DNA of 64,000 nucleotides from Ahrensia kielensis DSM 5890. GTDB taxonomy: Bacteria; Pseudomonadota; Alphaproteobacteria; Rhizobiales; Rhizobiaceae. The notes beneath the pieces were generated by a model that was given only the letters and a program-made list of their open reading frames with translations, had not been told where the DNA came from and searched no databases. Shown here piece after piece: positions 46,845 to 54,392 of this stretch. Positions within the stretch are counted from its first letter, which is position 1; every line of letters starts with the position of its first letter. The position numbers and the translations under genes were made by a program. The stretch spans positions 1 through 64,000 of the forward strand of contig NZ_KB894533.1 of NCBI RefSeq assembly GCF_000374465.1, written 5' to 3'.

Positions 46845-47444
46845 TTATGCAGCTTTTTCAGAACCTTCAGCTGGGGTTGCAGCCTCAGCTTCCCCATCTT
46901 CGCCTTCAGCCTTTGCACCACGGCGCGGGCCTTTGTTGAGGTTTGTTTCAATCAAACGCACGGCTTCTGTGTCAGAAATTTTCTTCACGACCATGATTTC
47001 ACGTGCCATGCGGTCCAAAGCTTGTTCATAAAGCTGGCGCTCGGAATATGATTGTTCAGGCTGGTTTTCTGCACGGTAAAGATCGCGCACAACTTCAGCA
47101 ATTGAAATAATGTCACCTGAGTTGATTTTCGCATCATATTCTTGAGCGCGGCGTGACCACATTGTGCGTTTTACACGGGCACGGCCTTGTGTGACTTTAA
47201 GAGCGCGATCAACAAAACCAGACTCAGAAAGTTTACGCATGCCGATTGTGAGTGCTTTTGCCACAGGCACTTTCAAACGCATTTTGTCTTTATGAAACTC
47301 GATGACAAAGAGTTCCATTGTTAGGCCAGCAACTTCTTGCTCTTCAATAACTGTGATTTGTCCAACACCATGGGCTGGATAAACAATAAATTCGCCTGTT
47401 TTAAAACCTTGACGCTGAGATGTTTTTTTGGGCGCAGTTGCCAT
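46845..47444 (-). CDS. carD: CarD family transcriptional regulator
   Basis: CarD/CdnL proteins bind RNA polymerase beta and stabilise open complexes at rRNA and other promoters. The ATG at 47442-47444 with GGGAG upstream gives MATAPKKTSQRQ and 199 residues; an upstream ATG at 47507 would read through the palindrome at 47460-47479. The RNAP-interacting Tudor-like domain spans ~12-75 (FKTGEFIVYPAHGVGQI, LRLVPVAKALTIGMRKL-type region), and the C-terminal helical DNA-contact domain (IAEVVRDLYRAE, SYSERQLYEQALDRMAREI) spans ~100-165. The last ~35 residues are acidic and Ala-rich. Confidence 0.93.
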   Translation of the reverse strand: MATAPKKTSQRQGFKTGEFIVYPAHGVGQITVIEEQEVAGLTMELFVIEFHKDKMRLKVPVAKALTIGMRKLSESGFVDRALKVTQGRARVKRTMWSRRAQEYDAKINSGDIISIAEVVRDLYRAENQPEQSYSERQLYEQALDRMAREIMVVKKISDTEAVRLIETNLNKGPRRGAKAEGEDGEAEAATPAEGSEKAA

Positions 47445-47753
47445 GTAATCAGTACTCCCGTCCGGTATTGTGACCGGACCATTGGTTGCAGCCGAAGCTA
47501 TTGTCATACGTCATTCGACAAAATATATTTGTTGGCTCAGGCAACGCTAAACGCGCTAAAGCCAATCAAAGAATATTTATTCTTGGATTTGTGAAAATTG
47601 GGACCAACAAATTTTTGTGCAGAATGACATTATCAACAGGTATAACACAAAAATTGGCGTTTTTCAATGGCTTGCAACATCGTGCACCGCAGCATGAAAA
47701 GTAGGGCGATTCTATAGTTAACAAGCTGGCTTAGGGTAAGCTATCAAACAGGC
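47445..47753. other. Intergenic region between fdxA and carD (309 bases)
   Basis: No gene is seen. Near the carD start there is a perfect inverted repeat, GTCCGGT (47460-47466) and ACCGGAC (47473-47479) with a 6-base spacer. It directly abuts the carD Shine-Dalgarno (CTCCC at 47455-47459 on the plus strand), so it may be an operator or a 5' leader hairpin that shapes carD translation. The rest is AT-rich and probably contains the carD promoter. Confidence 0.55.
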
Positions 47754-48092
47754 TTAATCGCCTTGGCCAGGTTCAGGCGAAAAGTATTGCTCGAACTTGT
47801 TTGGTTTGCCGTCAAACTCTTTTGCATCATCAGGCGCATCACGCTTGATGGTAATGTTCGGCCATTTATCCGCATATTCGGTATTTATCTTAAGCCAGCT
47901 ATCAAGGCCCGGCTCTGTATCCGGCTTGATTGCTTCTGCAGGACATTCAGGTTCGCAAACACCGCAGTCAATGCATTCATCCGGATGGATGACAAGCATA
48001 TTGTCGCCTTCGTAAAAGCAATCGACCGGACACACTTCCACGCAATCCATATATTTACATTTGATGCAGTTATCGATGACGATATAGGTCAA
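47754..48092 (-). CDS. fdxA: Ferredoxin FdxA (7Fe, 3Fe-4S/4Fe-4S)
   Basis: The TTG at 48090-48092 is preceded on the minus strand by GGAG at a seven-base spacing, and it starts exactly at the family N-terminus ([16 protein letters not shown]). An upstream ATG at 48152 would add about 20 non-conserved residues. The 112-residue protein has [18 protein letters not shown] and [16 protein letters not shown], the ligands for one 3Fe-4S and one 4Fe-4S cluster. The tail ([13 protein letters not shown]) is typical of rhizobial FdxA. It follows the S4 protein gene on the same strand and precedes carD. Confidence 0.95.
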   Translation of the reverse strand: MTYIVIDNCIKCKYMDCVEVCPVDCFYEGDNMLVIHPDECIDCGVCEPECPAEAIKPDTEPGLDSWLKINTEYADKWPNITIKRDAPDDAKEFDGKPNKFEQYFSPEPGQGD

Positions 48093-48196
48093 TTTATCAC
48101 TCCGGATTAGCGTAGTCGCGCTCTGATTATGCGGAATCTTGTTGCGGTGCAAGAGGTGTCGTCGCGGCGATTTGTGGCAGGCTTACAGATTATAAG

Positions 48197-48619
48197 TTAG
48201 TTTTTGCGCAGCCGGTCCAATTCGCGACGTTCTTTTTTCGTTGGACGCCCTGCACCGGGGTCTCTTCTTGCTGCCAGCCCATCAAATTTAGTATCAGGTT
48301 TTTTAAGGGGCGGCGGTGAATTATCTTCATAAAGCTGCTGTGCCTCAGGCGCAGGGCCGCGCCGCGTGCCGCAATCAATAATGCGGTAAATTTTGATATT
48401 GTGCTCCAATGAAATTGTCAGCACATCATCTGGCTTTACATTCTGGCTTGGTTGAGTGGTTTTTTCGCCATTAATTCGCACATGGCCAGAACTCACAAAT
48501 TTTGCAGCGAGAGTGCGTGATTTTATGACGCGCGCGAAAAATAACCATTTGTCTAGACGGATGCGGGTAGGGCTTGTTTTATTTGTACCCGCATCAGTCT
48601 TGGCGTCATTATCGCGCAT
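48197..48619 (-). CDS. S4-domain RNA-binding protein (Hsp15-like)
   Basis: This 140-residue protein has an S4 fold near the N-terminus (IRLDKWLFFARVIKSRTLAAKF, SGHVRINGEKTTQPSQNV, DVLTI) as in Hsp15, which binds 50S subunits carrying nascent chains. The C-terminal ~60 residues are basic and low in complexity (GRPTKKERRELDRLRK). Its ATG overlaps the stop of the upstream helicase gene by one base (TAATG), so it is translationally coupled to the helicase. Confidence 0.9.
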   Translation of the reverse strand: MRDNDAKTDAGTNKTSPTRIRLDKWLFFARVIKSRTLAAKFVSSGHVRINGEKTTQPSQNVKPDDVLTISLEHNIKIYRIIDCGTRRGPAPEAQQLYEDNSPPPLKKPDTKFDGLAARRDPGAGRPTKKERRELDRLRKN

Positions 48620-51468
48620 TATTTGCCGAGCTGTTGCTTCAATGCTTGAAGCTTAGCGAAGGGGCTATCTGGATCAATCGGCTTTTCTTTGCGCGGCGGC
48701 GATGCTTTTGCATTTTGAGGTTGGTTGTTCTTGCCGCCTGGCTTGCCTTTACGGCGTGGTTTTTGATCACCGCTTGGCTTGCCGCCTTTGCGTTGCTCAC
48801 CCGGTTTGCCGCGATTTGGCGCACGTTCAAAGCGTGCCTGACGCCAAACGAGAACTGGCTTAGGTGCCTCTTCAGGTTCAGCTTTTGGCTCTGTTTTTGG
48901 TTCAGGTTCAGCGCTTTGAGATGCAGACTCAGCCGCCTTAGGCTCTTCAGCTGCCATTTCTTCGGCTTGTTTTGGACCGTGCTGGGTTTTAAGCGCCTCA
49001 AGCGTCTGGTTGGCTGTAAGCGCATCGATTGGCTCATGGCGATAGCCAAGTCCTTTTAGCACTTCTTCCATGTCTTCTGCGGTCGCACCAAGAATTGACA
49101 ACATTGCAGGCGTGATTACAAAACGGCCATCGCCGTAAGCACCTTCCGGCAATTCTGTTCCCGGCTTCCAATAGACCGTTGGGCGAATAAGATCAGCCAA
49201 ACGTTCCAAAATATCCACGCGCACGGCGCGGGGGCCGAGCAGACGGTAGCCTGAAAGTTTGTAGAATTCTTTATCAAAAGATGGGTCTGTGACGAGTGAT
49301 GTGCGTCCGCTTGCCAGTAGCGTTATGATTTCGCCATAACCATCTTTGTCTTTGCCATCATTGCTTAAGGCCCAAAGAAGCGTGAGCAGTCCTGCTGGTG
49401 CTGGTTTAAGCAAGGCAGGCACAAAAACATGATAGAAGCCAAAACGCACGCCATAACGGCGTAGTGCAGCACGGCCATCCTGATCGAGCGTTTTCATCTC
49501 ATCAGCAATTTCGCGGCGCGCAACAATGCCGTGATCTTCGATCAAGCGGAATGCAATGCCACGTGCGATGCCAGATAGCTCGTCAGCCTTTTGAAGGTCT
49601 GTGAGTGGCTTGAGGTGTGTTTCAATATGAAAGGCGACAAAACGCTCTGCGCGTGCACGCACTTTGTCTTGTGCTGGACCTGTCAATTGTTCGTCGGCAA
49701 GAAGGATAAGCCGAGGCTTTAGCCAATCATCGCCGGATGTTAATGTGCCGACGGTCGTGCCAAGCCAGCGCAATGTTCCATCAGAGGAAATTGCCAGATC
49801 GCCATTGGGCGCTGCACCAAAGCGCTCTGCGCGCGTTTCAAACTCACTGGCCAATGCTTTTGCAGAAGCTGCGCGGATTGCTTTTGCATCCTCGCCTTCT
49901 GCCGTGGTATCGGCTGTAAACCGAAATCCATCCAATTGACCTACGTGGTGACCTTCTACAGTGACGTCACCGGCTGCGCTGATTTCAGCATCCATCTCGT
50001 TGTTCTCTCTTAGTCGCTTCATGAGCACGCTTGTCCTGCGATCAACAAACCGTTTCGTCAACCTTTCGTGGAGCGCATCGGAGAGTTTGTCTTCGATTTC
50101 GCGTGTTTTTTCTTGCCAGTGTAGCGGATCGGCAAGCCATTTAGGCCTGTTTGACACATATGTCCATGTTCGGATCTGTGCGATCCGGTGGGATATTGTG
50201 TCAATTTCACCATCTGTACGGTCGGCTCGCTTGACCTGCTGGGCCATATAATCTTCGTTCACATGACCTGTTTTGATTAAATCCTCATAAATTGAGGAAA
50301 TGATGTCGGCATGTTGTGCGGGTGCAATTTTGCGATAATCCGGCAGTGAACAGGTTTCCCACAGCGTTTCGACATCTTTTGCTGATTTGCAAATATCAAC
50401 CACCGATACGTCGCGTGATAGAAATTCAAGGGCGCGCTGATCGACCGCCGGTAGTGCCCGTGTGAGGCCTTGTACTTTCGGCAATGTATCAAGCGACGCT
50501 TTGAGCGCATCAATTGAAGAAAAGTCAAAATTGCGGGTGCGCCATTGTAATACGCTCAGCGCTGCAAATTGATGGGTTTCAATACGCTCGACCAATTCCT
50601 CATCAAGAGGTGCAACCTGCCCGGAAACACCGAAGGTGCCATCGCGCAGATGACGTCCGGCACGTCCGGCGATCTGTCCCATTTCCGCTGGATTGAGATC
50701 GCGAAACTGGTGGCCGTCAAATTTGCGCGTTTGGGCAAAGGCAACATGATCGACATCTAAATTAAGGCCCATGCCAATCGCATCGGTTGCGACAAGGTAA
50801 TCAACATCGCCGTTTTGGTAGAGTTCAACCTGCGCATTGCGTGTACGCGGTGATAATGAACCCATCACAACGGCGGCACCGCCGCGTTGTCTGCGAATCA
50901 ACTCTGCAATGGCGTAAACTTCGTCGGCTGAAAATGCCACAATGGCTGATCGGCGCGGTAGCCGCGTGATCTTTTTAGAGCCTGCATAGGCCAAATGTGA
51001 CATGCGCGGGCGGGTAATGATGGAAAGGCCCGGCAATAATTTTTGCAAGATGGGCGCTGCGGTTGCTGCCCCTAGCAGCAATGTTTCTTCAATGCCGCGA
51101 ATATTTAATATGCGGTCGGTAAAAATATGGCCGCGCTCGAAGTCTCCGGCAAGTTGCACTTCATCAATGGCAACAAATTCGACTTTTGCATCGCGCGGCA
51201 TCGCTTCAACGGTACAAACGGAATAGCGCGCGCCTTTTGGAACGATTTTTTCTTCGCCTGTTACCAGAGCTACATTATCAATGCCGACCTTTTCGCAAAC
51301 GCGGCCGTAAACTTCACGCGCAAGCAAGCGCAAAGGCAGGCCGATAATGCCTGTTCTGTGTGCGCACATGCGCTCGATAGCGAGGTGGGTTTTGCCGGTA
51401 TTGGTTGGCCCCAAAACGGCCTGGACGCTATGTCCAGAAAAAACGACCGATTCTTGAGGGCGATACAT
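48619..51468 (-). CDS. Suv3-like RNA/DNA helicase
   Basis: This 949-residue superfamily 2 helicase resembles mitochondrial Suv3. Motif I is GPTNTGKTH, motif II region FVAIDEVQLAGD (DEVQ), motif III LLLGAATAAP, motif V ATDAIGMGLNL and motif VI GQIAGRAGRH. The C-terminal ~100 residues are an Arg/Lys- and Pro-rich basic tail. Suv3 helicases are linked to RNA turnover with exoribonucleases. I start at the ATG at 51466-51468 (MYRPQESVVF), not the GTG at 51489. The coupled S4-domain gene supports an RNA-related job. The 557-base region upstream carries SOS-box-like sites (see findings). Confidence 0.9.
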   Translation of the reverse strand: MYRPQESVVFSGHSVQAVLGPTNTGKTHLAIERMCAHRTGIIGLPLRLLAREVYGRVCEKVGIDNVALVTGEEKIVPKGARYSVCTVEAMPRDAKVEFVAIDEVQLAGDFERGHIFTDRILNIRGIEETLLLGAATAAPILQKLLPGLSIITRPRMSHLAYAGSKKITRLPRRSAIVAFSADEVYAIAELIRRQRGGAAVVMGSLSPRTRNAQVELYQNGDVDYLVATDAIGMGLNLDVDHVAFAQTRKFDGHQFRDLNPAEMGQIAGRAGRHLRDGTFGVSGQVAPLDEELVERIETHQFAALSVLQWRTRNFDFSSIDALKASLDTLPKVQGLTRALPAVDQRALEFLSRDVSVVDICKSAKDVETLWETCSLPDYRKIAPAQHADIISSIYEDLIKTGHVNEDYMAQQVKRADRTDGEIDTISHRIAQIRTWTYVSNRPKWLADPLHWQEKTREIEDKLSDALHERLTKRFVDRRTSVLMKRLRENNEMDAEISAAGDVTVEGHHVGQLDGFRFTADTTAEGEDAKAIRAASAKALASEFETRAERFGAAPNGDLAISSDGTLRWLGTTVGTLTSGDDWLKPRLILLADEQLTGPAQDKVRARAERFVAFHIETHLKPLTDLQKADELSGIARGIAFRLIEDHGIVARREIADEMKTLDQDGRAALRRYGVRFGFYHVFVPALLKPAPAGLLTLLWALSNDGKDKDGYGEIITLLASGRTSLVTDPSFDKEFYKLSGYRLLGPRAVRVDILERLADLIRPTVYWKPGTELPEGAYGDGRFVITPAMLSILGATAEDMEEVLKGLGYRHEPIDALTANQTLEALKTQHGPKQAEEMAAEEPKAAESASQSAEPEPKTEPKAEPEEAPKPVLVWRQARFERAPNRGKPGEQRKGGKPSGDQKPRRKGKPGGKNNQPQNAKASPPRKEKPIDPDSPFAKLQALKQQLGK

Positions 51469-51577
51469 GGGAAATCCGTGGGTAGGCACGATTAAAGCAA
51501 CTGCTTCATTAGCATGGTTTTGGCGCGATAAAAGGTTGTTGCGCGATAAAGATGCTCAAATTGCGAATGAAAATCGA

Positions 51578-51668
51578 CTTTTGTTAAGTTTTGGAACCAT
51601 TGTGGAACGAATCGCTGACGAATCGGCAAGGAATCATAATTCTTGTTTTGTTCATGGCTATATAGTGC
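51578..51668. repeat. Intergenic repeat unit, copy 1
   Basis: About 90 bases, starting at TTTTGTTAA and ending ATATAGTGC (51660-51668). It holds GAAC-N7-GAAC (51594-51608), three GAATC sites at exactly 11-base steps (51609, 51620, 51631), and ATTC-N7-GTTC (51639-51653). The same order of elements recurs 270 bases later in copy 2. GAAC-N7-GAAC is the published alphaproteobacterial LexA box; on the minus strand it reads GTTC-N7-GTTC and lies about 125 bases upstream of the helicase start. Confidence 0.7.
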
Positions 51669-51847
51669 GGATTTTTAGATCAGGCCTCTATATGTTGATC
51701 GCTGGAATCGTCTTATCGCTAAAAATGACATTGTCCCGTTAAGGAAAGTAAACAAAACCTCAATGGCTTATTTACGGCGCGTTAAGGTCTTAAATTTGAA
51801 ATATTTTATAAAGGTTTTGTTAACCATAAATCGTTGATTTACCTCGA

Positions 51848-51939
51848 TTTTTGTTAACTTTCAGAACGTGGGTAGAACGAATCGGGGTCGAATCAGCCCT
51901 TGAGCGATATTCCTGTTTTGTTCTCACGACATATAGTGC
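51848..51939. repeat. Intergenic repeat unit, copy 2
   Basis: Same layout as copy 1: TTTTTGTTAA, GAAC-N7-GAAC (51864-51878), two GAATC sites 11 bases apart (51879, 51890), ATTC-N7-GTTC (51909-51923) and ATATAGTGC (51931-51939). Between the conserved motifs the bases differ from copy 1, so the unit is old or under motif-level selection, not a fresh duplication. Confidence 0.7.
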
Positions 51940-51963
51940 CAAGCGCAGTGCGCGAGGCACTAT
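51933..51963. other. Long two-part hairpin at the end of repeat copy 2
   Basis: ATAGTGCC (51933-51940) pairs perfectly with GGCACTAT (51956-51963), and the inner GCGC-AGT-GCGC adds four further pairs across short AA/GA internal bulges. No T-run follows on either strand, so it is more likely a structured RNA element or a DNA palindrome than a terminator. Copy 1 lacks an obvious equivalent. Confidence 0.6.
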
Positions 51964-52025
51964 TGAGAGTGCTGAAAGCCAGAAGTGGAGACTGATTTGG
52001 CCGTTTTTGTTAACTTTTCGCGCTT

Positions 52026-52670
52026 TTAAAGCGCAGATACCGCATCAATTAGCTTGAAAGCATCGGGGCTCGCCCATTCGGCTGGACCGTTCATATTGGC
52101 GACAACGCGGCTGTTCTCATCCAAAAGAAGTGTTACGGGCAAACCAAGTGCCAACGACTTCTTCTTGAGCGCATTGAACACGTTGATTGAAGGGTCATGA
52201 TAGAAGCCGAGATTCGTGAGCCCGATTTCATCAAAAAAAGCGCGGGGTTTTTCTTCACCGCCGCCATCAACTGAAATGGCGATGACTTCGAATTTATCGC
52301 CGCCTTTGGCTTTTTGAAGGGCGTCTAGGGCCGGCATTTCGTGCCGACAAGGTGCGCACCATGTTGCCCAAAGATTGACCAATCGGTACTTGCCATTGGC
52401 ATCTGACATTTTCATAGGCTTGCCGCCTGGTCCATTAAATGTGAGCTCAGACAGGTCGTCAGCGTTGTCGCGAATGGCCATTGCGGCGATATCACCGACC
52501 AAAAGGGGCGCAATTTTGGCCTTTAGTGCGTCAGACAAGCCGCTAGAGGCATTGCCAGATGTGTCACTACACCCGTATATGCCAAGCGTGCCGATTGTCA
52601 GCGCGGAAACGCCAAGCGACAAAGCACCGCGTCTTGTAATCAATTTGCTGTCAGGGTTAGTCCGTTTCAT
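52026..52670 (-). CDS. tlpA: TlpA-like thiol:disulfide interchange lipoprotein
   Basis: This 214-residue protein has a signal sequence with an RR pair ([24 protein letters not shown]), resembling a Tat or lipoprotein leader, with a candidate lipidated Cys at ~34. The thioredoxin-like domain has [16 protein letters not shown] (active site WCAPC) and the cis-Pro region [10 protein letters not shown]. TlpA-type proteins reduce periplasmic disulfides, for example in cytochrome oxidase assembly. Its start codon overlaps that of divergent argH by two bases, an arrangement seen in rhizobia in a looser form. Confidence 0.9.
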   Translation of the reverse strand: MKRTNPDSKLITRRGALSLGVSALTIGTLGIYGCSDTSGNASSGLSDALKAKIAPLLVGDIAAMAIRDNADDLSELTFNGPGGKPMKMSDANGKYRLVNLWATWCAPCRHEMPALDALQKAKGGDKFEVIAISVDGGGEEKPRAFFDEIGLTNLGFYHDPSINVFNALKKKSLALGLPVTLLLDENSRVVANMNGPAEWASPDAFKLIDAVSAL

Positions 52671-54105
52671 GTCTCAATCTTCCAATTCCAAATCCGACAA
52701 AACCAAGCTTGATAAATCAAACTCGATGTGGGGCGGCCGTTTTGCGTCTGGCCCTGCTGCGATTATGGAAGAGATCAATGCTTCCATTGGTTTTGATAAA
52801 AAGCTCTACGCGCAGGATATTGCCGGTTCAATCGCACATGCGACCATGCTGGCGGAATGTGACATAATCACGGTGGAAGATCGCGACAAGATTATTCACG
52901 GATTGAACACGATCTTGTCAGAGATCGAAGCGGGCAAATTCGAATTTTCCCGTGCGCTTGAAGATATTCATATGAATGTTGAATCGCGCTTGCGTGATTT
53001 GATCGGTGATGCGGCAGGTCGCTTGCACACTGCGCGCTCACGCAATGACCAAGTTGCGCTAGATTTTAGACTATGGGTCAAAGCTGAATTGCAAAAGACC
53101 GCAGGGCTTTTAGAAAACCTTATTGGTGCTTTTTTGGTTCGTGCGGAAGAACATGCAAGCACAGTGATGCCCGGCTTTACGCATTTGCAGACAGCGCAAC
53201 CGGTAACATTTGGTCATCATTGCATGGCCTATGTGGAAATGTTTGGCCGCGATCTTAGCCGTGTTGATGATGCGCTAGAGCGTCTTGATGAAAACCCGCT
53301 TGGCGCTGCGGCGCTTGCTGGAACAGGCTTTCCGATTGACCGCCATATGACAAGCAAGGCGCTTGGTTTTCGCGAGCCGACACGTAACTCGCTCGACACC
53401 GTATCTGACCGTGATTTTGCATTAGAAATGCTGTCGCTTTCATCTATCTGCGCAACGCATCTATCGCGGCTTGCAGAAGAAATCGTCATTTGGTCAACGC
53501 CGCAATTTGGCTTTGTAACCTTGTCTGACAGCTTTTCGACCGGCTCATCTATTATGCCGCAAAAGAAAAACCCTGATGCTGCCGAACTGGTTCGCGCAAA
53601 AGTTGGCCGTATCAATGGTGCGCTTGTTAGCCTTTTGACGGTGATGAAGGGTCTTCCGCTGTCTTATTCTAAAGACATGCAAGAAGATAAAGAGCAGGTC
53701 TTTGATGCTGCCGAATCATTGGAATTGGCGCTGGCTGCCATGACGGGCATGATCTCTGATCTAACTGTTAATGAAGCTGCGATGCGCAAAGCTGCAGGTT
53801 CTGGCTATTCGATTGCAACCGATCTTGCCGATTGGTGCGTGCGCGAAATCAATATGCCGTTCCGCGATGCGCACCATGTGACAGGCACAGCGGTAGCGCT
53901 TGCGGTGAAGAAAAATGTGCCGCTTGAAAAGCTCACCTTGGAAGAGTTGCAAAGTATCAACCCATCCATCACCGAAGATGTGTTTTCCGTGCTGACAGTA
54001 AAAAAATCTGTTGCCAGCCGCACAAGTTTCGGCGGCACGGCACCTGCGCAAGTTAAAAAGCAAATTCGCTATTGGATTAAGCGCATGGAAAAGCGCTCTA
54101 AATAA
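52669..54105 (+). CDS. argH: Argininosuccinate lyase
   Basis: ArgH releases arginine and fumarate from argininosuccinate. The protein is 478 residues when started at the ATG at 52669 ([13 protein letters not shown]), a short polar lead seen in related rhizobial ArgH, before the family [10 protein letters not shown]. Signature motifs are [16 protein letters not shown] and [20 protein letters not shown] with the catalytic Ser. An ATG at 52726 (MWGGRF) is a possible shorter start and would avoid overlapping the divergent tlpA start. It leads an operon with lptM and lysA. Confidence 0.95.
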   Translation: MSQSSNSKSDKTKLDKSNSMWGGRFASGPAAIMEEINASIGFDKKLYAQDIAGSIAHATMLAECDIITVEDRDKIIHGLNTILSEIEAGKFEFSRALEDIHMNVESRLRDLIGDAAGRLHTARSRNDQVALDFRLWVKAELQKTAGLLENLIGAFLVRAEEHASTVMPGFTHLQTAQPVTFGHHCMAYVEMFGRDLSRVDDALERLDENPLGAAALAGTGFPIDRHMTSKALGFREPTRNSLDTVSDRDFALEMLSLSSICATHLSRLAEEIVIWSTPQFGFVTLSDSFSTGSSIMPQKKNPDAAELVRAKVGRINGALVSLLTVMKGLPLSYSKDMQEDKEQVFDAAESLELALAAMTGMISDLTVNEAAMRKAAGSGYSIATDLADWCVREINMPFRDAHHVTGTAVALAVKKNVPLEKLTLEELQSINPSITEDVFSVLTVKKSVASRTSFGGTAPAQVKKQIRYWIKRMEKRSK

Positions 54106-54194
54106 GTGATATTTGCAGGGTGCAAATGACAACGTTCCGCTTTATGAAAGAAGCGGAAAAAGTGACTTTAGCGGTTTGGATTGGGTGATCTGAA

Positions 54195-54377
54195 ATGAAA
54201 GCGTCAAAGCTTATAAATGCAATGACAATGGTGTCGCTTCTGGCAGTATTGGCGGCTTGTGGGCGTGCAGGGCCGTTAGAGCCGCCGCCATCAAGTGTTT
54301 CGCAGCCTGCGGGCCAAGAAACACAAGAACCGAGCGTTGAAGAAAAGCCTTTCGTGCTCGACGCGCTTCTCAACTAA
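54195..54377 (+). CDS. lptM: LptM/YifL-type small lipoprotein
   Basis: This 60-residue protein has a lipoprotein signal (LLAVLAAC, lipidated Cys about residue 22) and the short conserved CGRAGPLEPPP motif of LptM (YifL). LptM interacts with LptD and promotes its maturation in E. coli; the short tail after the motif is variable. It sits between argH and lysA, the same neighbourhood in which yifL/lptM genes occur in many proteobacteria. Confidence 0.9.
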   Translation: MKASKLINAMTMVSLLAVLAACGRAGPLEPPPSSVSQPAGQETQEPSVEEKPFVLDALLN

Positions 54378-54392
54378 CTATCAGGCAGACCC

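Larger units (their letters stand above)
51469..52025. other. Gene-free region between tlpA-like and helicase genes (557 bases)
   Basis: No supported gene lies here. Small open frames on the plus strand would translate the repeats and show no family features. The stretch is AT-rich and holds the two repeat units, further TTTTGTTAAC elements at 51815-51824 and 52005-52014 and the hairpin at 51933-51963. It must also hold the promoter of the helicase-S4-fdxA group on the minus strand. Confidence 0.7.

Noticed and set aside
47460-47479. GTCCGGT/ACCGGAC repeat as a rho-independent terminator
   Set aside because: No T-run follows on either strand and it lies in the leader of carD, not after a gene.
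51578-51939. Repeat units as MITE or insertion sequence remnants
   Set aside because: No terminal inverted repeats, no target-site duplication and no transposase fragment are visible, and conservation is limited to short spaced motifs.
51467-52057. Plus-strand open frames across the repeat region
   Set aside because: They translate the duplicated motif units themselves, have no recognisable domain, and run toward the convergent tlpA-like gene. The repeats fit regulatory DNA better.
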